The notes under the pieces are model-generated. The model made no database searches. It saw only the letters and a list, made by a program, of their open reading frames with translations, and had not been told where the DNA came from. This document shows positions 55,906-64,000 of a DNA stretch of 64,000 nt, piece by piece. Every line of letters starts with the position of its first letter. Within the stretch, counting starts at the first letter, position 1. Both the position numbers and the translations under genes were made by a program. The DNA is taken from assembly GCA_944343275.1 (NCBI GenBank), contig CALVMH010000007.1:1-64000 (forward strand), written 5' to 3'. This DNA is from an uncultured Clostridia bacterium (GTDB lineage Bacteria; Bacillota; Clostridia; Christensenellales; Borkfalkiaceae).

Positions 55906-58176
55906 ATGAAAAAGTTGACAGAGCTTTCCGACAGATTTTTTGAAAATATCGACTTGAAAGGAATTTCAAAGGACGAACATTCTGAAAGCGACAGGCAGTG
56001 CTTTAAGACAATTCTGAGCCAATTCCTTGCAAGCGGCGATAAGAGTGACGCCTTTTGCGTATATTACTGCTTCAGCGAAATCTTCAAGCTGTTCGGCGAA
56101 GGATACGGCAACACTCAGAAACTTCTTGAATTGCTCTCCGACCATGAATATCATTCCGGTGAACTTCTCTCAAAACACCGCGACCACTATTCGCACTCTG
56201 TCTATGTATTTGCGTTGGGGCTTGCAATATATGCCAACGACGCCGCATACCGCACCGGCTTTCTTAATTTTTATTCATTGCCGGATAACAATCGTTCTCA
56301 GGTTCAGTTTTTGTATTTGTGGGGCATGGCGGCACTCTTCCACGACATAGGATATCCGTTTCAGCTTGCCCATGAGCAGATAAAAATTTATACGGAAGAA
56401 TTATGGGGCAAGGGCGCGCCCCCGTATGTTTCATTCGGAAACTACGACGCACTGATTGCGCTCGGCAAAGAGAACAGTAACCGCATAAGCGATGCCCTCA
56501 AAACCGACAGACGATTCAACACCTTGAACGAACTGTTTGCCTATGGTCTGAAGATACGCATGGGCTATGATGAAAAGGACATGTGCGAAAGGCTGGCTTC
56601 GCGCGTCTTAAAGCAACCCGCGTTCATGGACCACGGATATTTCAGCGCGATCATCCTTGCCAAACAACTGCTTGCACGAAGCGATATCAATTTAACAGCC
56701 GAACGTCTTGACGTTCTGACAGCAATACTTTTGCACAACAGCCTCTCACGGCATGAATTTAAAAACAAATATCCCGTATCGCCCGAGGCACACCCAATTG
56801 CATACCTTCTTATGCTGTGCGATGAACTGCAAAATTGGGACAGACAAGCCTATGGAAAGGAGAGCAAACTCGACCCGATTGCCTGGGATATAGAATTGGA
56901 TATCCGGAATAATTCCATAAAAGTCAATTATTTGTTTGAAAGCAGGACCGCTTATGACAGGGAGGCCGGTTTAGACAGAATCAATAAGCACTACGACGAG
57001 ATACAGACCGGGCGTTTTACGGCAAAAATTTTGAGCGACGAAGATAAAAACGGTATCCTGAAAAGCACGCTCAGCCTTGCAGTTCAGTCTAAAATTGCCT
57101 TAAAAACCAAGAAAATAAAGTTGTATGCCTCCGAAAACAATTTTATAAATCTATGCGACTTTGCAAAGGCCATCCATGCCAGCTACAATGAACTCTGCCT
57201 TGAAAACTGCTCAAAAGCACTCAACGAAGAGTTTGAGCAGCTTCCGCTTGAATTTAAAATTTCCAACATAGAGCAGGCAAAATCTTACGCCCAAAAACTT
57301 GAGCTTATAAACTGTTTTTACAGCAGCAAAGATTTGGACTATCCGGTGGTAACCGACTTCAACTCCACCGATTACGGTGCTGCCGGGTCGGACAACCTCG
57401 GCTTTCTGTGCCGTGAAGAACATTTGCGCTGGGTCAGGGAAAAACTCAGCATGGGTTGGAAGTACGGAACAGATTACAGCTCAACAAAAGAGCGCAACGC
57501 AAAAAAGATTCACAAAGACATCGTACCGTATGAAGTTCTTACCCCGCAGGAGCGGACCAAAGACGAACTGATGGTCAACAACATCATCCCCTTTTTAAAA
57601 AAATTCGGGCACAATATAAGAATATATAACTACCGCTCCGGAAGAAAGCCCGACATTGAAATCGCGGGAATCGGGCACAGATTTTTCTCTGACAACAGAG
57701 ATAAAATAAAGAAAAAGATAAAGCAGCTGCTCAAAGAATACAGCAGAACGAATCGCGTTATAGTGCGTACTTGCTATGCTTATGGCGCCGACCAACTGAT
57801 CGCCGAATGTGCAAATGAAATGGGTATAACAACAAAGGCCGTCCTGCCCGTCGGATATGAGCAATATATAGCAATGGTGCGTAACGACTGCCTGGCTCAC
57901 GGTTATCGTTACACCGAAGACGATGAATTGCGCTTAAGGCACCTGCTTGCGCAGACAGTGGTGTGCAAAGCCATATCCTCGCCCAACGGAAGCTATGATG
58001 CGGCACTCAATTACATAATGAAAAAGTGCGACAAAGTGATTGCACTTTGGGACAACGAGTACGCCGACGAGACCGCCGGTAAAAATTGCAGAACATTGCG
58101 CGGCATTGAAATCGCAAAAAAATATGGTCACACCATCGGCGACGACATAAAAATACTGCGGTGTCATACACTGTAA
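55906..58176 (+). CDS. HD phosphohydrolase - RyR - SLOG protein of the island
   Basis: A 756-residue soluble protein. An HD-type metal phosphohydrolase fold covers about 70-340: His94/His97, His146-Asp147 (ALFHDIGYPF), His243 and Asp306 (LCDELQNW). A RyR domain follows at about 500-560 (EEHLRWVREKLSMGWKYGTD, HKDIVPYEVL). A SLOG-like nucleotide-binding domain ends the protein (584-750: GIGHRFFSD, GADQLIAECANEMGI, CDKVIALWDN). HD domains cleave or make nucleotide signals; SLOG domains bind them. With its divergent membrane partner this suggests a two-component conflict system. Confidence 0.78.
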   Translation: MKKLTELSDRFFENIDLKGISKDEHSESDRQCFKTILSQFLASGDKSDAFCVYYCFSEIFKLFGEGYGNTQKLLELLSDHEYHSGELLSKHRDHYSHSVYVFALGLAIYANDAAYRTGFLNFYSLPDNNRSQVQFLYLWGMAALFHDIGYPFQLAHEQIKIYTEELWGKGAPPYVSFGNYDALIALGKENSNRISDALKTDRRFNTLNELFAYGLKIRMGYDEKDMCERLASRVLKQPAFMDHGYFSAIILAKQLLARSDINLTAERLDVLTAILLHNSLSRHEFKNKYPVSPEAHPIAYLLMLCDELQNWDRQAYGKESKLDPIAWDIELDIRNNSIKVNYLFESRTAYDREAGLDRINKHYDEIQTGRFTAKILSDEDKNGILKSTLSLAVQSKIALKTKKIKLYASENNFINLCDFAKAIHASYNELCLENCSKALNEEFEQLPLEFKISNIEQAKSYAQKLELINCFYSSKDLDYPVVTDFNSTDYGAAGSDNLGFLCREEHLRWVREKLSMGWKYGTDYSSTKERNAKKIHKDIVPYEVLTPQERTKDELMVNNIIPFLKKFGHNIRIYNYRSGRKPDIEIAGIGHRFFSDNRDKIKKKIKQLLKEYSRTNRVIVRTCYAYGADQLIAECANEMGITTKAVLPVGYEQYIAMVRNDCLAHGYRYTEDDELRLRHLLAQTVVCKAISSPNGSYDAALNYIMKKCDKVIALWDNEYADETAGKNCRTLRGIEIAKKYGHTIGDDIKILRCHTL

Positions 58177-58210
58177 GGAAAGATCCCCCACTTTAGTGGG
58201 GGATCTTTCC
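58177..58210 (+). terminator. Terminator at the right edge of the island
   Basis: A perfect 16-bp inverted repeat (58177-58192 with 58195-58210) with a 2-base centre immediately follows the stop codon. GC content returns to the host level beyond it. Confidence 0.85.
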
Positions 58211-58300
58211 CGGAATCGCTCTCTTGAAAGTGCAATTGCTATTAAAATTCAATTTTTTCCCTATGGGAATTGCGCTTTACAGCGCTTTTTTGTTTGGGGT

Positions 58301-58747
58301 TCACTTTTCGAACGTCACGAATCCTTCGCCGCCGATGGCGATCGCCAGATCCATGATGATGACGCCGTCTTTCAGCGTACATTCCTCAGGACTTCCGTCA
58401 AAATCCAGAGTCAGCGTCTCGCCTTCCAGCTCCCATGTCCCTTCCTGCACATCGGGACTTCCGTCGGTGCTTTCCACGGTCATCTCAAACGCGTTGTCCG
58501 GTTTCAGCTCGATGGTCACGAAGTCCGTGAGTTCCCCACTGCCGTCGGGGAGCGGATCGCCCAACGCATAGCGCGTCTCCCCGATCGTCATAGACGAGAG
58601 CCGATACATGCCCTCCACGCCCGAATCACCGACCGTGCCCGAATCGCCCGGCGCACCCTGATCGCATGCCGCAAACAGCATGATCCCCGCCAGAAGCGCC
58701 ACAAGCGCCGCCGCTGCCGCCGTCAGTTTTCTGATGGTTGCCTTCAT
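58301..58747 (-). CDS. Small lipoprotein (lipocalin-like)
   Basis: A 148-residue protein with signal peptide and lipobox (LFAACDQ). The mature part is beta-rich (EGMYRLSSMTIGETRYALGD, VQEGTWELEGETLTLDFDG), like lipocalin-type DUF4923 domains in Clostridia. The start at 58747 follows AAGGAGG. A consensus promoter sits upstream. The substrate is not identifiable. Confidence 0.7.
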   Translation of the reverse strand: MKATIRKLTAAAAALVALLAGIMLFAACDQGAPGDSGTVGDSGVEGMYRLSSMTIGETRYALGDPLPDGSGELTDFVTIELKPDNAFEMTVESTDGSPDVQEGTWELEGETLTLDFDGSPEECTLKDGVIIMDLAIAIGGEGFVTFEK

Positions 58748-58780
58748 TGTTTTTACCCTCCTTGGTTGGATCATGAATGC

Positions 58781-58809
58781 ATTATAGCATATTCTAACTA
58801 TATTGTCAA
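58781..58809 (-). promoter_or_regulatory. Lipoprotein promoter with possible operator
   Basis: On the minus strand, TTGACA (58809-58804), a 17-nt spacer and TATAAT (58786-58781). An inverted repeat TATAG-N10-CTATA (58783-58802) spans it and could be a site for the adjacent XRE protein. Confidence 0.7.
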
Positions 58810-58866
58810 CGAAATTATACTATAATGAAAGTTGGATTTTGTAGTAAACTGATAGCGGAGGACATC

Positions 58867-59190
58867 ATGATCGACGTTATCGGCAGACTCAATGCTTTGC
58901 GCGGCGAACGCAAACTCAGCGTCTATCGTCTTGCGGAACTTTCCGGGCTCAACCAGAGCACGCTTGCCAATACTTTTTCCCGCGGGGTGGTCCCGTCCGT
59001 CGTCAATCTGGACGCCATGTGCCAGGCGATGGGCGTGACGCTCGCGCAGTTTTTCAGCGAGAACGAACGGGCGGAACCGCTGACGGAAGAGGAACGCGCC
59101 TTTTTGGAACTGTACCGCAAACTGACGCCGGACATCAAAGCGGCGTTTTTGCAGATGGCGAACGCCTGTCAGAAAAGCACGCTGTTATAG
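58867..59190 (+). CDS. XRE-family regulator
   Basis: A 107-residue protein with an N-terminal XRE HTH (LNALRGERKLSVYRLAELSG, STLANTFSRGVVPSVVNLDA) and a helical tail (LTEEERAFLELYRKLTPDIK). It is divergent from the lipoprotein gene and may regulate it. The start at 58867 has GGAGG upstream; an upstream ATG at 58825 lacks one. Confidence 0.8.
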   Translation: MIDVIGRLNALRGERKLSVYRLAELSGLNQSTLANTFSRGVVPSVVNLDAMCQAMGVTLAQFFSENERAEPLTEEERAFLELYRKLTPDIKAAFLQMANACQKSTLL

Positions 59191-59256
59191 AACGGAGGGC
59201 GGCATTTCGGCATACGCCCCGCAGCGTGTTTCCGACGTTCCGCCCCCGATCCCGAA

Positions 59257-59298
59257 AAACGGTGCGGGAGCACCCCATGGGGCGCTCCCGCACCGTTT
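59257..59298. terminator. Bidirectional terminator between XRE and ClC genes
   Basis: AAACGGTGCGGGAGC at 59257-59271 pairs with GCTCCCGCACCGTTT at 59284-59298, 15 bp. Confidence 0.85.
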
Positions 59299-59336
59299 GT
59301 ATTCCGATATCCGGACCGCCCGTGCAAAGCGCAAGC

Positions 59337-60938
59337 CTACCGCTCTTTCTTTTCCTGCTCTGCGGGCGCGCCGCCCAGCGTTTCACGCAGGAGCAAACGG
59401 GCGCCGTCGCCGCCCTCCCCCTCGGCGGTGAGCACGTCGCCCGCCGCAAGCACCGTGTTCCCGTCGGGCAAAAACGATGCATCCCCGCGTTCGACGCGCA
59501 CGATACGCACGCCTGCGGGCAGCAGCAGTTCCCTGATCGCCCGCCCCGCCGCAGGGCTCTGCTCCGTCACGAGACAGCGCAGGGAAAGCGGCTCCCGCCG
59601 CGTTCCGTCCTCTTCGAGCATTTCGTCCAGCAGCCTGTCATAGACGGGTCGCAGACGGAAGATGTCGCCGACGAGATAGCCGACCGCCACGCCGATGAGC
59701 GCGGGCAGCAGGAAGGCGAACTCCCATGTGAGCTCGACGGTCAGCAGCACCCCCGTGACGGGCGCGCGGACAACGACGGTAAAAAACACCGCCATGCAGA
59801 TGACGAGCAGCACGTCCGCATAGTCCGCAGACATCCCCATGGTCTGCATGAGCAGCGACATGAGCGCACCCAGCCCCGCGCCGATGGCGAGCATGGGGAT
59901 GAACGCGCCGCACGGCACCCCCGCGCCCATGTTGCAGACGGTGACGGCAAATTTCAGGCACACGGCAATGAGCAGGCTTGCCCACAGCGGGGAAGAAAAG
60001 ATGCGCACCATGCGCTCGCCGCCGCCCGCCAGCGAGGAGATGAAGGCATGTCCGCCGCCCATGGCGTTCACCGTCAGCAGCCCCGCCGCCCCCGCAAGCA
60101 GGAAGGGGACAAAGAACTTCCCGATCCCCTTGAAGAACGTCAGCTTTTTGAACAGCCTGCGCGCGGCAAACAGCGCATAATAAAAGCCCGCCCCCGCAAG
60201 GGACACAAGCAGCGCGGAGAGCAGGACATAGCAATAAAAGAGCGGCGCAAGCATGTCCGCCTCCGCAAAGGAGAAGGCGGCAAAATAGGCGCCGACGGGA
60301 AGTCCGAGCGCCGCATACAGGGCGTTGCGGATGAGCACGGCGACGGCGACCGACGTGAACGAGGAGACGAACACTTCCGGCGTGAAGCGCCCCAGCCCCT
60401 CCTCGAAGGCGAACGCCATGCCCGTCAGGGGCGCGTTGAAGGCGACGGCAAGCCCCGCGCAGGCGCCGCCCGCCACCTGATAACGCACGATGCGGGCACG
60501 GGCGCGCAGGGCGTCGCCCACGCCCGCGCCCGCAGACCCGCCGATGAGCACGGAAGGACCCTCCGCGCCCGCAGACAATCCCAAAAAGATACACAAAAGG
60601 CTGGCGGCGAACATGCCCGTCAGCGAGCGGTACCATGAGAAGCGCATGAGCCCGCGCATCGCCCCCTCCGTCTGCGGGATGCCGCTCCCGCGGATGCAGG
60701 GCAAAAACCGCACCACGCCGCCCACGACGACGGCGCCCAGCAAAAGCGCCAAAAACAGGAGCGGGATGAAGGCGGGATTGGCGCGGAAAAACGCATAATA
60801 TCCGCGCGAAAAGTCCTCCGACAGCGAAGCGAGCACGGTATACAGCGTGACGATGACGCCTGCGAACGCGCCCGTCAGCACCCCTGCGGGCAGCAGCATC
60901 AGATTCCCGCGCAGACGTTTTCCGAACAATTCTCTCAT
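59337..60938 (-). CDS. ClC chloride channel/antiporter with C-terminal TrkA-C-like domain
   Basis: A 533-residue membrane protein. The ClC selectivity motifs are GSGIPQTEG, GAEGPSVLIGG (gating Glu kept) and GAGVPCGAFIPML; FNAPLTGMAFAFEE is also present. About 12 membrane helices are followed by a C-terminal domain (about 455-520) resembling TrkA_C. It carries Cl- or F-, perhaps with H+ exchange. The start at 60938 has no ribosome binding site; its promoter predicts initiation at the ATG itself. Confidence 0.88.
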   Translation of the reverse strand: MRELFGKRLRGNLMLLPAGVLTGAFAGVIVTLYTVLASLSEDFSRGYYAFFRANPAFIPLLFLALLLGAVVVGGVVRFLPCIRGSGIPQTEGAMRGLMRFSWYRSLTGMFAASLLCIFLGLSAGAEGPSVLIGGSAGAGVGDALRARARIVRYQVAGGACAGLAVAFNAPLTGMAFAFEEGLGRFTPEVFVSSFTSVAVAVLIRNALYAALGLPVGAYFAAFSFAEADMLAPLFYCYVLLSALLVSLAGAGFYYALFAARRLFKKLTFFKGIGKFFVPFLLAGAAGLLTVNAMGGGHAFISSLAGGGERMVRIFSSPLWASLLIAVCLKFAVTVCNMGAGVPCGAFIPMLAIGAGLGALMSLLMQTMGMSADYADVLLVICMAVFFTVVVRAPVTGVLLTVELTWEFAFLLPALIGVAVGYLVGDIFRLRPVYDRLLDEMLEEDGTRREPLSLRCLVTEQSPAAGRAIRELLLPAGVRIVRVERGDASFLPDGNTVLAAGDVLTAEGEGGDGARLLLRETLGGAPAEQEKKER

Positions 60939-60945
60939 ACAAAAA

Positions 60946-60974
60946 ATTGTATCACAACTCTTGAAAAATGTAAA
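60946..60974 (-). promoter_or_regulatory. ClC gene promoter giving a leaderless transcript
   Basis: On the minus strand, TTTACA (60974-60969), a 17-nt spacer and TACAAT (60951-60946). The ATG begins 8 nt after the -10, so the predicted start of transcription coincides with the first codon. Confidence 0.6.
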
Positions 60975-61006
60975 GCGCCCGCCGCGGCTTTTGCCGCGGC
61001 GGGCGC
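60975..61006 (-). terminator. Terminator of the aminotransferase gene
   Basis: GCGCCCGCCGCGGC at 60975-60988 pairs with GCCGCGGCGGGCGC at 60993-61006 around TTTT, 5 nt after the stop. Confidence 0.75.
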
Positions 61007-61011
61007 ACCGT

Positions 61012-62190
61012 TCAGCGATATTCCCTTGCGAGCGCCTCAAACGCGGGGATGCTGCGCTCGATGACGGAGCGCTCCACGCAATACGAAATGCGCACATATC
61101 CCTTCACCCCGAACGCGTCCGAGGGCACAAAGAGCAGTTCGTGCCGCTTTGCCCGTTCGCAGAACGCCGCAGCATCCGCTTCGGGGGACTTCATGAAGAG
61201 ATAGAACGCGCCTTCCGGCGGGATGCAGGAAAAGCCGCAGCGCGTCAGGATGCCGAGCAGCAAGTCACGGTTTTTGCGGTATTCGCCGACGTCGGCGGAC
61301 ATGCCGAGACACTTTGCCGCCACCCGCTGAAAGAGCGCGGGCGCGCACACATATCCCAACGCCCTGCCCGCGCCGCACACGGCGGAAACGATCTCCGCAC
61401 CCTGCGCGCACCACGGGGACACGGCAATGTAGCCGATGCGTTCCCCCGCCAGCGAGAGCGACTTGGAAAAAGAATTACACACGACGGTGTCCGGATAAAA
61501 CGCCATCGGGCAGGGGACGGGCACGCCGTATGTAAGTTCCCTGTACGGCTCGTCCGCAATGAGCAGGACAGGCTCCCCTTTTTCCGCGCTCTTTTTTTGC
61601 AGCAGCGCCGCAATGGCGGCAAGCTCTTTATCGTTATACACCGTTCCCGCAGGGTTGTTGGGGGAGTTGAGGATGACCGCCTTCGTGCGCCTGCCGATCG
61701 CCCGTTCCAGCGCTTCCGGATCGGGACGGAACGCCTGCGTCGTGGGAACTTCCTTCACCCGCGCGCCCGCGCTTTCGATAAAGACGCGGTATTCCGGAAA
61801 GTAGGGCGCAAGCACCGCGACCTCGTCCCCCTCCTCGCACACGGCATGCAGCGTAACGGTGAGGGACGCCGCCGCGCCGCACGTCATGTACACGCCGTCC
61901 GCGGACACGGGTACCCCGAATGCCGCCTGAAAATGCGCCGCGACCGCCCGCCGCACGTCGGGCGCGCCCGCCGCCGACGTATAGCCGTGCAGCTTTAAGG
62001 AGGGCGTCTCGCGCACGAGACGGACGATCTCCTTGTTCACCTCGGGCGGTGCGGGAACGCCGGGATTGCCGAGGGAGAAGTCAAAGACGTTCTCCTCCCC
62101 GATCTCTTTCTTGCGCGCGTTGCCGTATTCGAAGATCTCGCGGATGACGGAACGCGCCTCGCCGAGTTTTCGATTTTTCAGATTGACCAT
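61012..62190 (-). CDS. PLP-dependent aminotransferase (class I/II)
   Basis: A 392-residue enzyme. The PLP Lys lies in NSFSKSLSLAGERIGY; NSPNNPAGTVY and ADEPYRELTY are the class I signatures; HGYTSAAGAPDVRRAVA binds the cofactor phosphate. It probably transaminates aromatic or branched-chain amino acids, but the substrate cannot be set from the sequence. It is 10 nt downstream of uvrA and probably co-transcribed. Confidence 0.92.
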   Translation of the reverse strand: MVNLKNRKLGEARSVIREIFEYGNARKKEIGEENVFDFSLGNPGVPAPPEVNKEIVRLVRETPSLKLHGYTSAAGAPDVRRAVAAHFQAAFGVPVSADGVYMTCGAAASLTVTLHAVCEEGDEVAVLAPYFPEYRVFIESAGARVKEVPTTQAFRPDPEALERAIGRRTKAVILNSPNNPAGTVYNDKELAAIAALLQKKSAEKGEPVLLIADEPYRELTYGVPVPCPMAFYPDTVVCNSFSKSLSLAGERIGYIAVSPWCAQGAEIVSAVCGAGRALGYVCAPALFQRVAAKCLGMSADVGEYRKNRDLLLGILTRCGFSCIPPEGAFYLFMKSPEADAAAFCERAKRHELLFVPSDAFGVKGYVRISYCVERSVIERSIPAFEALAREYR

Positions 62191-62200
62191 GCATGCCCCC

Positions 62201-64000
62201 TTATCCGCGGGCAGGCGAAATGCCTGCCTTTTTCAGGAACTGCCCCGTGTAACTTTGTTCGCAGGCGGCGACCTCTTCGGGCGTGCCCGTGCTAAGGACG
62301 GTCCCGCCGCCGTCGCCCCCTTCGGGTCCCAGATCGATGAGATAGTCCGCCACCTTGATGACGTCCAGATTGTGTTCGATGACGAGCACCGTATTTCCGC
62401 CGTCGCGGAAGCGCAGCAGGATGTTGACGAGCTTCTCCACATCATAGCTGTGCAGTCCCGTCGTGGGCTCGTCCAGAATATAGAAGGTGCGCCCCGTGGA
62501 ACGCTTGGAGAGCTCCGTCGCCAATTTGACGCGCTGCGCCTCGCCGCCCGAAAGCGTCGTTGCAGACTGCCCGAGGCGGATATACCCCAGCCCCACCTCG
62601 TTGAGGGTGGAGAGCTTGTTGTAGATGGAGGGCAGGCTCTTGAAGAAGGCGCACGCCTCCTCCACCGTCATGTCGAGAACGTCCGCAATGGATTTGCCCT
62701 TGTATTTCACTTCCAGCGTCTCGCGGTTGTAGCGCTTTCCGCCGCACACCTCGCAGGGGACGTACACATCGGGCAGGAAGTGCATTTCGATCTTCATGAT
62801 GCCGTCGCCCTGGCAGTTCTCGCACCGCCCGCCCGCGACGTTGAAGGAGAATCTGCCCGACTTATACCCCATCGCCTTGGCGTCGGGGGTCGCCGCGAAC
62901 AGGTCGCGGATGGCGGTGAACACGCCCGTATAGGTGGCGGGGTTGGAACGGGGCGTCCTGCCGATGGGAGATTGGTCGATGGCGATGACCTTGTCGAAAT
63001 ATTCAAGGCCGCGGCACGCCCCGCTCTTGCCCGTGGGCAGGCGGGAACCGTTGAGCGCATTGGATAAAATGGGGAGCACGATCTCGTTGACGAGCGAGGA
63101 TTTTCCCGAGCCGGACACCCCCGTGACGACGGTCATGAGCCCCGCGGGGATCTTCACGTCGATGCCCTTTAAGTTGTTCTGACGGCAGCCGTCCACTTCC
63201 AGCCATCTGCCGTCGGGCTGCTTGCGGACGGCGGGCACTTCGATCCTGCGTCTGCCCGCCAGAAAATCGCCCGTGATGGAGCGCGGCTCCTTCATGATGT
63301 CCTCCACAGAGCCGCAGGCGACCACCTCGCCGCCGTGCACGCCCGCCTTGGGGCCGATGTCCACGATATAATCCGCCGCCCGCATGGTGTCCTCGTCGTG
63401 CTCGACGACGATGAGCGTGTTCCCGAGGTCGCGCAATCCCTTTAAGGAGGCAAGCAGCTTCTCGTTGTCGCGCTGGTGAAGCCCGATGCTCGGCTCGTCG
63501 AGAATGTAGAGAACGCCCGTCAGCGCGCTGCCGATCTGCGTGGCGAGGCGGATGCGCTGGCTCTCCCCGCCCGAAAGCGTCGCCGCGCTGCGCGAGAGGG
63601 TGAGATAGTCCAGCCCCACCCCGACGAGGAAGTTGAGGCGGCTTTTGATCTCCTTTAAGATGACGTCGGCGATGGCGTGCTGCGTGGGCGTGAACTGCAC
63701 CCCGTCTAAAAAGGCGGGGATGTCGCGCACGGGCATGTCGCATACCTCGGCGATGTTCTTGCCCCCCACCGTGACGGCGAGCGCCTCCTTTTTCAGGCGC
63801 CTGCCGTGGCAGACGGGACACTCCGACGTGCGCATATAGCGCTCGATATCCCACTTCACCCCGACCGAACTCGTCTGGGTATACCGCCGCTGCAAGTTGT
63901 TGACAAACCCCTCCCACGCGCTCTTGTAGGTGGAATGAAAGGTGCGCGAACTGTATTCGAGGTCGATCTGTTCGCCGCCGTTTCCGTACATGAGAAGGTT
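62201..64000 (-). CDS. uvrA: UvrABC system protein A, C-terminal part (runs off the window)
   Basis: About 599 residues of the roughly 940-residue UvrA. The second ABC ATPase is complete: Walker [11 protein letters not shown], signature [17 protein letters not shown], then DEPTTGL. The first half also contains a signature ([17 protein letters not shown]) with DEPSIGL, and zinc modules [10 protein letters not shown] and CENCQGDG plus CEVCGGKRY. It detects bulky DNA lesions with UvrB. The 5' end lies beyond 64000. Confidence 0.96.
   Translation of the reverse strand, partial: NLLMYGNGGEQIDLEYSSRTFHSTYKSAWEGFVNNLQRRYTQTSSVGVKWDIERYMRTSECPVCHGRRLKKEALAVTVGGKNIAEVCDMPVRDIPAFLDGVQFTPTQHAIADVILKEIKSRLNFLVGVGLDYLTLSRSAATLSGGESQRIRLATQIGSALTGVLYILDEPSIGLHQRDNEKLLASLKGLRDLGNTLIVVEHDEDTMRAADYIVDIGPKAGVHGGEVVACGSVEDIMKEPRSITGDFLAGRRRIEVPAVRKQPDGRWLEVDGCRQNNLKGIDVKIPAGLMTVVTGVSGSGKSSLVNEIVLPILSNALNGSRLPTGKSGACRGLEYFDKVIAIDQSPIGRTPRSNPATYTGVFTAIRDLFAATPDAKAMGYKSGRFSFNVAGGRCENCQGDGIMKIEMHFLPDVYVPCEVCGGKRYNRETLEVKYKGKSIADVLDMTVEEACAFFKSLPSIYNKLSTLNEVGLGYIRLGQSATTLSGGEAQRVKLATELSKRSTGRTFYILDEPTTGLHSYDVEKLVNILLRFRDGGNTVLVIEHNLDVIKVADYLIDLGPEGGDGGGTVLSTGTPEEVAACEQSYTGQFLKKAGISPARG

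Noticed and set aside
59019..60638. 539-codon plus-strand ORF
   Set aside because: It is a shadow of the ClC gene with low-complexity His/Arg/Gly sequence.

Overview
The window is about 64 kb of a GC-rich Firmicutes chromosome, most likely class Clostridia. Supporting signs are the tRNA-Ser(GCU) type, the Firmicutes-style L27 with an N-terminal extension ending in FFAHKKG, the L10 leader, AGGAGG ribosome binding sites and rubrerythrin. The exact lineage is inference only. It falls into three blocks: a complete prophage (about 0.2-30.8 kb), a host segment (30.8-52.9 kb and 58.3-64 kb), and an AT-rich two-gene island (53.2-58.2 kb) inside the host segment.

Prophage: a compact HK97-fold siphovirus of about 30.6 kb sits in the 3' end of an intact tRNA-Ser(GCU). 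A 62-bp att core (one mismatch) lies at 154-215 and again at 30736-30797 beside the integrase. Early and late genes read leftward: Cro-like protein, HTH/excisionase-like protein, small genes, DUF3102 protein, PcfJ-like protein, DUF3310 protein, an HUH-type replication initiator, a sigma-region-4/ArpU-like regulator, HNH nuclease, terminases, portal, prohead protease, capsid, head-tail connectors, tail tube, a frameshifted tail chaperone pair, tape measure, baseplate, fibres and a holin-like protein. Lysogeny genes read rightward: CI-like S24 repressor, two DnaQ-BRCT proteins (one membrane anchored), a RhuM-family protein and the integrase. I found no endolysin. A consensus-promoter transcript of about 70 nt lies antisense to the rep leader, and helically phased ATGAG boxes lie just upstream of the packaging genes.

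Host segment: it holds a FmdB-type zinc ribbon; a CorA transporter with a leader-ORF/terminator region; a surface M1-peptidase-like lipoprotein lacking the catalytic Glu; a flavodoxin-TetR-aldo/keto reductase-alcohol dehydrogenase operon with two palindromic operators; rplU-rpmA; a lipoprotein with two trypsin-like domains; rubrerythrin; and the rpmG-secE-nusG-rplK-rplA-rplJ-rplL operon. A complete L-rhamnose pathway follows (rhaB, rhaA, rhaD and a lactaldehyde reductase) with a divergent AraC regulator, but no transporter is visible. On the far right are a lipoprotein, an XRE regulator, a ClC channel with a TrkA-C-like domain, a PLP aminotransferase and the 3' part of uvrA.

Island: two divergent genes of clearly lower GC encode a membrane protein with TrkA-N-like Rossmann folds and a RyR domain, and a soluble HD-RyR-SLOG protein. 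They flank a GNAT-like gene fragment and end at a perfect 16-bp terminator. The shared RyR domain and the SLOG and HD domains suggest a nucleotide-signal-based conflict or defence system. This is the strongest candidate for an undescribed system in the window.
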